Below are positions 7,691-16,214 of a stretch of DNA of 16,352 nt, in pieces (the first letter of the stretch is position 1; every line of letters starts with the position of its first letter). Origin of the DNA: an uncultured Porphyromonadaceae bacterium (lineage in GTDB: Bacteria > Bacteroidota > Bacteroidia > Bacteroidales > Muribaculaceae); NCBI GenBank assembly GCA_900546835.1, contig UREH01000034.1:1-16352 (forward strand), written 5' to 3'. The notes beneath the pieces are model-generated. The model was given only the letters and a program-made list of their open reading frames with translations. It did no database searches and was not told where the DNA came from. The position numbers and the translations under genes are program-made.

Positions 7691-9544
7691 ATGACCAACA
7701 TAAGAAACATATTCAGCCGCATGGCTGCCACCGCGCTCCTTCTGGTGCCGGCAGTGGGAGCCACGATGCTCACCGGGTGTTCCGACGACGTTGACGACGA
7801 GGCTTTCTACACCTTCACCGGCCACACCGTCTCCTCCTACATCCACGAGGACGGCCGATTCTCCATTTTCGCCTCGCTACTCGACGAGACGGGCATCGGG
7901 GGCCTGCTCTCAACCTACGGCCACTACACGCTCTTCGCTCCCACCGACGAAAGCATACGCCGCTATCTGTCGGACAACGGCATGCGGCTGGGCGACCTCA
8001 CCCTCGACGAGAAACGCGAGCTGGTCTACAACCACATCGTCAACTCCAAAGGAATCGACTATACCTCCGATCAGTTTGAAGAGGGCGCCCTCCCTGAGTC
8101 GTCGATGAGCGACAACTATATCACCGTGTCGTTCGCCGCCGATGCCACCGGTTCGGGTCTGGTGATATACCTCAACAAAAATGTGCCCATCATCGAGAAG
8201 GACATCGAGGTTCACAACGGTGTCGTCCACGTGGTCGGCAACGTAATCGTGCCCTCGAAAGATTTCATCGCCGACGTAATAGAGCAGGAGGGCCGTTTCA
8301 CTATCTTTGCCCAGGCTCTTCGCGCCACAGGGCTTAACCGCGCCATGGAGCCCATACGCGACGAGAGCTATGTGTCGCCCTATCCGTCGGGTGTGGTGGT
8401 GCGCGGCGAGAATTCTTTCCGTGTTCCCACCGTGAAACGCTACGGCTACACTCTCTTCGCCGAACCCGACAACATCATGGGCCTCTATGGCATTCACACC
8501 CTCGATGAGCTTGTGACCTACGCCGAGCAGTATTACGGCACCGACGACCGCGGCGACTACACCTCCGAGTCCAATGCCCTGCATAAGTTCGTGGCATATC
8601 ACATCCTCGACCGCCAGATGTCTACAAACTCATTCCTCTACAACGGCCCATGCACCGTAAGCTCGCGCATGAACGAGCGCACCGAATACTATGAGACTAT
8701 GCTCACGTACCGCCTGATGGAAATAAAGGCCGGCAACCGCATCAATACCCTGAGCGACGGCCGTTGTGTGGGTCTCGACGAGCAGCTCTCCAACATCAGC
8801 GCAATCAATGGTTTCGCCCACTCGCTGACGTCGATGCTTGTCTACGATGAGAACAACATGGTGAACGACGTGCTCAACAAGCGCATCCGCTTCGACTTCT
8901 ACAACATTCCCCCCGAACTTACCAATAACAACATCCGCTGGCAGCTCGCCGACATCCAGGGCGAGAACGGCTACGTGATACCCAACGATTTCTGCTCCAA
9001 GCATCTCAGCTTCTCCGACGAGACGGAAATCACCATGTGGGCATCCAACGGCTGGACAAACTTCGAGGCCGACGAGCTCAAACTCAACGGCTGGTACGAC
9101 TTCACCCTGCGAATGCTTCCGGTGCCTCCGGGCTCCTACGAAGTGCGCATCGGCTACCGTCAGGAGGCGTGGCGCGGCATTGCCCAGCTTTTCGTCGATG
9201 GCGAAATCCAGGGTATTCCCCGCGACCTCCGTATCGCCGGCACCGATCCGCAGGTGGGCTGGCTTCCCGACACCGACACCCCCGCCGACTCCGAAAACGA
9301 CAAGGCAATGCGAAACCGCGGGTATATGAAAGCACCCGCATCGATCTATACGCCCCAGAGTGGCGGTGTATCGCTCCGGGCGGTCAACACGTGCCTGCGC
9401 GTGATTGTAGGCCAGTTCACCTGGCAGGAATACGGTGCCCACACCCTACGCGGCAAGAACGTATACGACCCCAATCAGGAGTTCCACGGCGACTATATCG
9501 AGATTATACCCGTGAGTCAGATCGAGCGCGAGGACATCTACTGA
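7691..9544 (+). CDS. FasB: lipoprotein with two FAS1 domains and a C-terminal beta-sandwich-like region
   Basis: 617-aa predicted surface lipoprotein. Signal peptide with lipobox LTGC (Cys30), then SDDVDDE, a strongly acidic surface-export-like signal. FAS1 unit 1 spans about 44-190, with the first motif YTLFAPTDES (79-88), VYNHIV (112-117) and the second motif NGVVHVVGNVIVP (176-188). FAS1 unit 2 spans about 190-390 and is degenerate: YTLFAEPD (253-260) replaces FAPTD, with FVAYHILD (300-307) and NGFAHSLTSMLVYD (373-386). About 400-617 form a separate beta-rich region with many aromatic residues, including a PPGSYEVRIGYRQEAWRG segment (479-496) and FVDGEIQGIP. This resembles a jelly-roll carbohydrate-binding-type fold, but that is inference. 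It sits 67 nt after SusD1 and 56 nt before FasC. It may serve as a surface ligand-binding accessory to either importer. No enzyme signature is visible. Confidence 0.9.
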   Translation: MTNIRNIFSRMAATALLLVPAVGATMLTGCSDDVDDEAFYTFTGHTVSSYIHEDGRFSIFASLLDETGIGGLLSTYGHYTLFAPTDESIRRYLSDNGMRLGDLTLDEKRELVYNHIVNSKGIDYTSDQFEEGALPESSMSDNYITVSFAADATGSGLVIYLNKNVPIIEKDIEVHNGVVHVVGNVIVPSKDFIADVIEQEGRFTIFAQALRATGLNRAMEPIRDESYVSPYPSGVVVRGENSFRVPTVKRYGYTLFAEPDNIMGLYGIHTLDELVTYAEQYYGTDDRGDYTSESNALHKFVAYHILDRQMSTNSFLYNGPCTVSSRMNERTEYYETMLTYRLMEIKAGNRINTLSDGRCVGLDEQLSNISAINGFAHSLTSMLVYDENNMVNDVLNKRIRFDFYNIPPELTNNNIRWQLADIQGENGYVIPNDFCSKHLSFSDETEITMWASNGWTNFEADELKLNGWYDFTLRMLPVPPGSYEVRIGYRQEAWRGIAQLFVDGEIQGIPRDLRIAGTDPQVGWLPDTDTPADSENDKAMRNRGYMKAPASIYTPQSGGVSLRAVNTCLRVIVGQFTWQEYGAHTLRGKNVYDPNQEFHGDYIEIIPVSQIEREDIY

Positions 9545-9600
9545 TTCCTGCTCCCTTTCCTTTCCATCGAAACCTGTAAATCAGAATATCAGATAAAGCA

Positions 9601-11199
9601 ATGCTGAAAATAAACGCACATATCCACCGTTTCCTCGTTGCGGCCTCCGCGCTGGCCCTTCTTGGCGCCTGCTCCGACAAGTGGGACAACCACTATGATC
9701 CGGACCCCTCGCTGGTGGCTGCCGACCAGACCGTCTACGAAATGGTGAAGTCCGACCCCGCGCTCTCGCAGTTCGGCAAGATGATTGAGGTGGCAGGCTA
9801 CGCCGACCTTCTCAACACTTCTCAGACCTTTACCCTCTGGGTGCCCGACAACCGGGCGCTGGCCGACGTCGACCTCACCGACGTGGCCGAGGTGAAACGC
9901 ATCGTGGCAAACCACATGGCCCGTTTCAATATCTCCACTGCCAACGGCGCATCCCGTGGCGTGAGAATGTACAACGGCAAGGTGCTCTACTTCGACGGCG
10001 CCTCCTTCGGCGGGGCGCGCATCACGCGCTCCGACATCGTGCTCAACAATGGTGTGGTCCACATCCTTGGAGAGCGCATCCCCTACAGCTACAACATCCG
10101 TGAGTATATCGACACGCACTCCAACACCACGATGATACGCGAGTTCCTCAGCCGTTTCGACGAGGAGCGCTTCGACGAGGCTTCGTCGGCTCCAATCGAC
10201 ATCGACGAGAACGGCAATACCGTCTACGACTCGGTAAAAGTGGTATACAACCGCCTGTTCGAGCATCCGGTCTATGGCCTGGGCAATATTCTGGCCGAGG
10301 ACTCGGTGTTTACCATGGTGATTCCCGACGACAACGCATGGACAAAGGCCTACAGCGAGATTTCCCCGCTCTTCAAGGTATATAACGCCGACCAGGCCGT
10401 GGCCGACTCCATCCAGCAGACCCAGGCCTGCCTGGCCATAGTGCGCGACCTGGTTTTCCACCAGCGTATCACCGACCCGCTCGCCCTCGGCACCCTGACC
10501 GCCACCTCGGGCAGTAAGATTTTCGACCCGCTGGGGCTCTTTCGCGGCTCCGAGCAGATTCAGGCTTCCAACGGCATGATCTATCTCTCGGGCTCAATCG
10601 ACTACCCGCGCGAACAGACCTACTTCAAGCCCGTAGAGGTCGAGGCCGAGAACGCCAACGGCCGTGTGCGCGGTGCCAACACGATCATCACCACACGCAC
10701 TGTAGGCACTTCCAATCCTCTCTTCGCCGAGGTTAGCGAAGGCGGCTATATCGAGTTGTCGGGCACGTCGCCCTCCACACAGCCCTCCGTTACGTTCAAT
10801 CTCCCCGACGTGCTTTCCGGCAAATACGACATCTACGCCGTGTTCGCTCCGGCATCGATCGAGGACGCCACCGTAACCGGCGAGTCGACCAAGCTGCGCT
10901 TCGTGCTCAGCTATATGGGCGCCAACGGACGCACAGCGCGTCAGACCTACACAAACAACGGCTTCACAACCTCGCCCACCGAAATGACCACCATAAAGGT
11001 GGCCTCCGGATTCCAGTTCCCCGTGAGCAATTTCTACGATTCGCTCTGGCTGATGGACGATGCAAACGATGAGTCGGCCAAAACGTGCACTACCACGCTT
11101 TTCGTGCAGACCAACGTATCCAATTCCGAATTCAACAGCAATAAATTCGTGCGCCGGTTCCGCATCGACCGCATATATCTCGTACCTTCCGAACTATAA
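9601..11199 (+). CDS. FasC: lipoprotein with two FAS1 domains and a C-terminal beta-sandwich-like region
   Basis: 532-aa predicted surface lipoprotein. Signal peptide with lipobox LGAC (Cys24), followed by SDKWDNHYDPD; this tryptophan- and aspartate-rich start recurs in Bacteroidota fasciclin lipoproteins. FAS1 unit 1 spans about 42-163 (FTLWVPDNRAL at 77-87, NHMARF at 104-109, NNGVVHILGERIP at 149-161). FAS1 unit 2 spans about 164-337 (FTMVIPDDNAW at 237-247, VFHQRI at 285-290, SNGMIYLSGSI at 323-333), with an inserted acidic loop DIDENGNTVYD (200-210). The remaining about 340-532 are beta-rich, starting VEVEAENANG and including SGKYDIYAVFAP (406-417). This is reminiscent of galactose-binding-like or carbohydrate-binding sandwiches, which is an inference. 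Its plan matches FasB, and the two probably arose by an old duplication or work as a pair. It lies 27 nt before the ATG of SusC2. No catalytic residues are recognised. Confidence 0.9.
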   Translation: MLKINAHIHRFLVAASALALLGACSDKWDNHYDPDPSLVAADQTVYEMVKSDPALSQFGKMIEVAGYADLLNTSQTFTLWVPDNRALADVDLTDVAEVKRIVANHMARFNISTANGASRGVRMYNGKVLYFDGASFGGARITRSDIVLNNGVVHILGERIPYSYNIREYIDTHSNTTMIREFLSRFDEERFDEASSAPIDIDENGNTVYDSVKVVYNRLFEHPVYGLGNILAEDSVFTMVIPDDNAWTKAYSEISPLFKVYNADQAVADSIQQTQACLAIVRDLVFHQRITDPLALGTLTATSGSKIFDPLGLFRGSEQIQASNGMIYLSGSIDYPREQTYFKPVEVEAENANGRVRGANTIITTRTVGTSNPLFAEVSEGGYIELSGTSPSTQPSVTFNLPDVLSGKYDIYAVFAPASIEDATVTGESTKLRFVLSYMGANGRTARQTYTNNGFTTSPTEMTTIKVASGFQFPVSNFYDSLWLMDDANDESAKTCTTTLFVQTNVSNSEFNSNKFVRRFRIDRIYLVPSEL

Positions 11200-11226
11200 A
11201 CCGCCAACCCAGTAATTTTGCTTTTT

Positions 11227-14200
11227 ATGAAAATGAATATCATAACCACCCTTGCAGCCCGAAATCTCAAGCCGGCGGCAGCGGCTCTGGCAGCGGTTTG
11301 CTTCGGCATGATTCCCGCTCTGGCGGCCGATCACCAGGTGAGCGGCTCCATAACCGATGCCGCTACGGGCAACAGTCTGCCTGGCGCACGCGTCACGGTG
11401 GTCGACGGCCACGCTACGGCCATGACCGGTGCCGAGGGAGTTTTCTCCATCACTGTTCCCTCCGCCGACGTTACACTCCGCGTTGAAGCTCCCGGCTACA
11501 ACGTGATTCTCGTGCCCGTACAGAATAAATCTACTATCGACATCAAGCTCACCGGCCAGACCGGCGACAACTTCTATACTTCGCCCCGACTCTCGGCCAA
11601 GGCCGGCGAGGGATTCACTCAGTTCGGCGTAGGCGAGACCACCGGCGACCAGAGCGTCGAGGATCTCCAGGGACAGCTTTACAGCATAGCCCGCTCGGGC
11701 ATGCCTGGTGCCGGCCACGCCGTGTTTGTCGAAGGTCTGCACTCGATCAACGCCGGTTCGCAGCCACTCTACGTGGTCGACGGCGTGGAGTGGAGCGTTA
11801 CCGAGAGCGATATTCAGCTCCTCGGCGGACATTACAACAATCCGCTGGCTCTTATTGACCCCAAGGACATCGACCGCATCTACGTGATGCGCAACGGCTC
11901 AGCCATCTACGGCTCGAAAGCCGCCAACGGCGTGGTAGTGATCAATACCAGGCGCGCACGCTCCGAAGCCACCGAAATCGAGGCATGGGCGCAGCTCGGT
12001 GTGCGCCAGAAGCCCAAATCGATTCCCGTGATGGACGCGCGCCAGTATCGCCTCTATGTTTCCGATGTGATGGGTGGCATGTTTGAGAACTCCACGGCCG
12101 TAAACCGCTACAACTTCCTCAACGACGACCCCACATCGGCCAGCTATGCCTCGACCCACAACGATACCGACTGGCTCGACCTGGCCATGCGCAACGGTCT
12201 TATGATGAACTACGGAGTGAGCGTGCGCGGCGGCGACGACCGCGCCCTCTACGGTTTCTCGCTCGGTTACACCAAAAACGACGGCGCTGTCGACCAGACC
12301 TCGTTCGACCGTATCAACGTGCGCTTCAATTCCGACATCAACCTCTGGAAAGGACTCAAGCTGCGCTTCGACGTGGCTTTCGCCCAGGCTACATGGAAGC
12401 TTTTCAACGACGGCATCGACGCTGTGGGCTCGCCGGCCTACCTGTCGATGATCAAGTCGCCGCTTTACCATCAGAACGTGATCTCCAACAAGGGTGAAGT
12501 CACCGTGAAATTCTCCGACGTCGATGAACTGGGCGTGGGCAATCCGCTCTCGATTCTCGACCTCGGCCAGGGCGAAAGCCGCAACTACCGCTTCAACCTC
12601 AATGCCTCGCCCGAATACCGCTTCAACGACACCTGGGCCATCCGCGGCCTCGTGGGCTATACCTTCGACAAGGTCAAGGAAAACGCCTTCCTCCCCGACT
12701 ACGGCGTGGCCGACATCGACCTTCTCAACGCCAACGGCGAAGTCTACGCCACGATGAAAAACCGCGTGGAGAACATGATGAACCGCCACACTACATTCAT
12801 AGCCAATATCTACGGCCAGTACACCCCGCTGCGCGGCATCTACCACAAGCTCGACCTCAAGCTCGGCTGGCGCTTCCGCAACGACTCCTACAACCTGGCC
12901 TACGGACGCGGCCTCAACACCAGCTCCGACTATATGAACTCGATGGGCAACACCACGGCGTCGCTACGCACGTCGGTTGGCGTCGATTCCAAGCAGCGCA
13001 ACCTCGCCTGGTTTTTCAGCGGAGAGTATTCGTGGATGAACCGCTACTTTCTGGCTGTCGACGCTTCGATGGAAACCTCCAACCGCTTCGGCAAGGAGGC
13101 CAAAGGCGCCCTCCATATGGCCGGCGTAAGCTGGGCCTTCTTCCCCGCGGTAAACGCCTCGTGGGTGTTCAGCTCCGAAGAATGGATGAAGAATCTCACT
13201 TGGCTCGACTACGGACGCCTGCGTCTGGGCTGGGAACTCACCGGCAACGATAATCTCCCCGACTACGCCACGGAGTCCTACTTCACATCGGCCGGCCTTC
13301 TGGGCAACGCCTTCGGCCTTGTGCTCGACAATATCGGCAACGACGGCCTTAAATGGGAGCAGACATCCACTTTCCGCGCCGGTCTCGACGCCTCGCTCTT
13401 CCACAACCGCTGGAGCTTCGCTCTCGACTTCTTCAAGTCGCGCACAAGCAATCTGCTCGTTCGCAAGCAGCTCAACGAAATCGCCGGTCTCGACTGGTAT
13501 TGGACCAACGGCGGCTCCCTCGACAACACGGGCGTGAACTTCTCGACCACAGTGCGCGCCCTCGACCTCCGCGACTGGAAGCTCGACCTCGGTGCCTCGA
13601 TCGGCCACTACCGCAACCGCGTGCATAAGCTCGACGACGGCTCGTTCATCACCACGATCGACGGCGCCCAGGTACTCACCTCCGAGGGCAATCCGCTGGG
13701 CGTATTCTACGGCTACCGCACCGAGGGTGTATTCTCCACATCGGCCGAAGCCGGCGCCGCCAACCTGGCCGTGCGCAACGCCAACGGCACGCTTACTCCC
13801 TTCGCTGCCGGCGACATGCGTTTCGCCGACAACGGCGACGGCATAATCGACGAGGCCGATCGCACCATTATCGGCGATCCCAACCCCGACGTTTACGGCA
13901 ACTTCAACTTCCGCCTGCAGTGGAAGCGCTTCGCGCTGAGCTCGCTCTTCACCTATTCGGTTGGCAACGACGTATACAACGCCCTGCGCGCCAACCTCGA
14001 ATCGGGCTCGGAAATCCACAACCAGAGCACGGCGCTTATGAACCGCTGGGTGGCCGAAGGGCAGCAGACCTCCATCCCACGCGCCACCTACGGCGACCCG
14101 ATGGGCAACGCCCGCTTCTCCGACCGCTGGATTGAAGACGGCAGCTATCTGAAGTGGAAATCCATCCAGCTCACCTACGATATTCCTATCCGCTCGACCT

Positions 14201-14373
14201 TCCTGCAGGGCGTATCGGTGTGGGTGGCTGTCAACAACCTCTGCACCTGGACCAAATATCTCGGTCCCGATCCGGAATTCTACAGCGGCCTGACTCCGCT
14301 GTCGATGGGTATCGACAACGGCCTGACGGGCGCCTCGCGCGAATTCAATTTCGGAGTGAAGATTCACCTCTGA
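11227..14373 (+). CDS. SusC2: atypical SusC/RagA-family TonB-dependent outer-membrane transporter
   Basis: About 1048-aa outer-membrane barrel, divergent from SusC1. Signal peptide to about residue 33 (IPALA-A). A carboxypeptidase-regulatory-like domain follows (about 36-108; VSGSITDAATGNSLPGARV), then a plug domain with PLYVVDGVEW (180-189) and the SusC/RagA signature as VMRNGSAIYGSKAANG (220-235). That signature is two residues shorter than in SusC1. No VVVTA/VVVGYG Ton-box-like segment is visible between the first domain and the plug. The barrel carries an EF-hand-like loop (DNGDGIIDEADR, 868-879) and NNLCTWTKY near the end. The protein ends in VKIHL, so the usual terminal Phe is missing. 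The ATG at 11227 is chosen; an in-frame TTG at 11218 and an ATG at 11233 are alternatives. SusD2 follows after 79 nt and is its likely partner. Family membership is firm; energisation and substrate are uncertain. Confidence 0.94.
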   Translation: MKMNIITTLAARNLKPAAAALAAVCFGMIPALAADHQVSGSITDAATGNSLPGARVTVVDGHATAMTGAEGVFSITVPSADVTLRVEAPGYNVILVPVQNKSTIDIKLTGQTGDNFYTSPRLSAKAGEGFTQFGVGETTGDQSVEDLQGQLYSIARSGMPGAGHAVFVEGLHSINAGSQPLYVVDGVEWSVTESDIQLLGGHYNNPLALIDPKDIDRIYVMRNGSAIYGSKAANGVVVINTRRARSEATEIEAWAQLGVRQKPKSIPVMDARQYRLYVSDVMGGMFENSTAVNRYNFLNDDPTSASYASTHNDTDWLDLAMRNGLMMNYGVSVRGGDDRALYGFSLGYTKNDGAVDQTSFDRINVRFNSDINLWKGLKLRFDVAFAQATWKLFNDGIDAVGSPAYLSMIKSPLYHQNVISNKGEVTVKFSDVDELGVGNPLSILDLGQGESRNYRFNLNASPEYRFNDTWAIRGLVGYTFDKVKENAFLPDYGVADIDLLNANGEVYATMKNRVENMMNRHTTFIANIYGQYTPLRGIYHKLDLKLGWRFRNDSYNLAYGRGLNTSSDYMNSMGNTTASLRTSVGVDSKQRNLAWFFSGEYSWMNRYFLAVDASMETSNRFGKEAKGALHMAGVSWAFFPAVNASWVFSSEEWMKNLTWLDYGRLRLGWELTGNDNLPDYATESYFTSAGLLGNAFGLVLDNIGNDGLKWEQTSTFRAGLDASLFHNRWSFALDFFKSRTSNLLVRKQLNEIAGLDWYWTNGGSLDNTGVNFSTTVRALDLRDWKLDLGASIGHYRNRVHKLDDGSFITTIDGAQVLTSEGNPLGVFYGYRTEGVFSTSAEAGAANLAVRNANGTLTPFAAGDMRFADNGDGIIDEADRTIIGDPNPDVYGNFNFRLQWKRFALSSLFTYSVGNDVYNALRANLESGSEIHNQSTALMNRWVAEGQQTSIPRATYGDPMGNARFSDRWIEDGSYLKWKSIQLTYDIPIRSTFLQGVSVWVAVNNLCTWTKYLGPDPEFYSGLTPLSMGIDNGLTGASREFNFGVKIHL

Positions 14374-14437
14374 TCCGCCGCGGCATAATCGTGCAGGATT
14401 TCCAAAACACCTTCCACTAATACATCAGCATCAATAT

Positions 14438-14447
14438 ATCAGCATCA
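14438..14447 (+). repeat. Short direct repeat ATCAGCATCA upstream of SusD2 (second copy)
   Basis: The 10-mer ATCAGCATCA occurs at 14424-14433 and again at 14438-14447, inside two adjacent 14-nt units that match at 12 of 14 positions (tacATCAGCATCAa, tatATCAGCATCAc). The second copy ends 5 nt before the SusD2 ATG. It could be a chance duplication or a leader element affecting translation. Only the repetition is directly observed. Confidence 0.5.
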
Positions 14448-14452
14448 CAACG

Positions 14453-16126
14453 ATGAAACTCAGACATATAATTCCGGCCTCGATTGCCCTGGCGGCCATG
14501 GCGCTGACGGCGTGCTCCGACATGCTCGACCTCAAATCGGACGATTACGTCTTCGCCGGCGACAATCCGCTCAATTCGGCCAACGACTCGCTATACTCGG
14601 CCATGGGTATTCTCACCCAGATGCAGAAACTCGGCGAACGCTACGTGCTCCTCGGTGAATTGCGCGGCGATCTGGTCGACGTTACGGCCGACGCTCCGCT
14701 CTCGATTCAGCAGGTGTCGAATTTCGCCACTTCGGAGGGCAATGACTTCTCCGGCCGTCGCGACTACTATAGCGTGATCAACAACTGCAACTATGCCCTG
14801 ACCCACATGGACACCACAATCACCGAGCATGAAAACCGCGTGATGGTGCCCGAATATGTGGCTATCCGCACTCTCCGCGCCTGGACATATCTCCAGATGG
14901 GCCTTACCTACGGCCGCGTGCGCTATGTGGAGACTCCGCTTCTCTCGCTCGAGGAGACGGAGATGAACTACCCGGTAGTTGAACTTGACGCGCTCATCGA
15001 CCGCCTCGTGGCCGACCTCGAGCGCTACGCCGGCAACCGCACGCCCGACTACGGCTCGAACGACGGTCTCGATACGCGCCGCTTCTTCATCGAGCCTCGC
15101 CTGCTTCTGGCCGACCTCTATCTCTACCGCGGCCAGTATGAGGATGCCGCCCGTTTCTACTACGACTACATCCGCGAGCACTCGCTCACCGTCGGCTCCT
15201 ACCTCAACACCTGGATAACCAACCAGGCTACGGCTCCCTCCACCCAGGATTTTCTCAACTCCTTCAGCATCGAGACGCTCTCGGAGATTCCCTACGCTTC
15301 AGACGTCAAGAAAATTCACCCGAATCTGGTCAACATGACCTACAACCGCAAGCCAACTCTGGTGGTGGCTCCGTGGTTTGTCGATGAGATGGGGCTGCGC
15401 ACCCATTACCATACCGACAATGCCCAGGCGGTGGCAATCAGTGTGCTCGAGGGCGACCTCCGCGGCCGCTTCCTCATGCCCGCCACGGGCGCCCAGATTC
15501 CGGTTTCGTTTGGCTCGGTGTCCGGCATGCCCGATAATCAGGTGCTGATCACCAAGTTCTACAACACTGCCACTTACGAGAGTACCCTGCACAACCCCGA
15601 CAACACAATTGCCGCCGGATATTATACCCGCGAGGTGCCTCTCTACCGCATTCCGCATGTGTATCTCCGCTATGCCGAGGCTCTCAATCGCCTGGGCAAG
15701 CCCTCGCTAGCTTTCGCCGTGCTGCGCTACGGTCTGAGCTCCGAGACTTTGGCCGACGAAACCAAGGTCAACCCCTTGGAGCTTGAGGACGAGGTATACT
15801 GGACCAATTTTTCAGCCACGACCTTCGACAGCAACATCGGCATAACCGCGCGCGGCTGCGGCCGTGGCGTCAAGCTCCCGGGTTGCTCGTATGTGATGCC
15901 CGAATTTGATACTACTATCGAACTCACTGAATGGGTGGAAGACCAGATTCTCTACGAGCTGGCGGCCGAGACACAGTTCGAGGGCAACCGCTTCTTCGAC
16001 CTGATGCGTATATCGCGCCACCGCGGCGGAACGGAATATTTCGCCGATTGCGTGAGCCGGCGCTTCGCCAATCCTGCCGCAATCCGCGCCCGTCTGCTCG
16101 ATCGCGAGAACTGGTGGGTGAAATAA
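14453..16126 (+). CDS. SusD2: SusD/RagB-family surface nutrient-binding lipoprotein
   Basis: 557-aa outer-membrane lipoprotein expected to cap SusC2. The signal peptide ends in lipobox LTAC (Cys21), followed by SDMLDLKSDD. The N-terminal SusD-like region shows YVLLGELRGDLVDVT (64-78), DYYSVINNCNYAL (104-116) and the helical EYVAIRTLRAWTYLQMGLTYG (134-154). The C-terminal SusD/RagB part has VPLYRIPHVYLRYAEALNRLG (395-415), GITARGCG (463-470) and ILYELAAETQFEGNRFFDLMR in outline (499-519), then the terminal ENWWVK. It shares only family-level motifs with SusD1, so the two importers probably take different ligands or different parts of one ligand. Two cysteines close together (469 and 478) could form a disulfide, which is inference. 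It is the last gene before a strong terminator. Confidence 0.96.
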   Translation: MKLRHIIPASIALAAMALTACSDMLDLKSDDYVFAGDNPLNSANDSLYSAMGILTQMQKLGERYVLLGELRGDLVDVTADAPLSIQQVSNFATSEGNDFSGRRDYYSVINNCNYALTHMDTTITEHENRVMVPEYVAIRTLRAWTYLQMGLTYGRVRYVETPLLSLEETEMNYPVVELDALIDRLVADLERYAGNRTPDYGSNDGLDTRRFFIEPRLLLADLYLYRGQYEDAARFYYDYIREHSLTVGSYLNTWITNQATAPSTQDFLNSFSIETLSEIPYASDVKKIHPNLVNMTYNRKPTLVVAPWFVDEMGLRTHYHTDNAQAVAISVLEGDLRGRFLMPATGAQIPVSFGSVSGMPDNQVLITKFYNTATYESTLHNPDNTIAAGYYTREVPLYRIPHVYLRYAEALNRLGKPSLAFAVLRYGLSSETLADETKVNPLELEDEVYWTNFSATTFDSNIGITARGCGRGVKLPGCSYVMPEFDTTIELTEWVEDQILYELAAETQFEGNRFFDLMRISRHRGGTEYFADCVSRRFANPAAIRARLLDRENWWVK

Positions 16127-16155
16127 ACCGCGGCTCCTCCGCTCAAAAATTCAGC

Positions 16156-16197
16156 AAAGAGGCGTATCGGACATCTTTTCGGGCGATACGCCTCTTT
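16156..16197 (+). terminator. Intrinsic terminator ending the operon (bidirectional-capable)
   Basis: A 14-bp perfect inverted repeat, AAAGAGGCGTATCG (16156-16169) with CGATACGCCTCTTT (16184-16197), encloses a 14-nt loop. It begins 29 nt after the SusD2 stop. The right arm ends in TTT, and the left arm begins with AAA and is preceded by a second A run (16145-16149). It could therefore stop transcription from both directions. It is the strongest hairpin I found in the window and closes the seven-gene unit. Confidence 0.88.
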
Positions 16198-16214
16198 AGC
16201 ATCTCTACAGAAGC

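Noticed and set aside
11218..11226. TTG at 11218 as the start of SusC2.
   Set aside because: The ATG at 11227 gives a normal signal peptide with a Lys near the start, and TTG starts are less common. The extra three residues add nothing recognisable.
14663..14671. RGD tripeptide in SusD2 (residues 71-73), which might suggest integrin binding.
   Set aside because: It lies in the conserved GELRGDL segment of SusD proteins and is better explained by family conservation.
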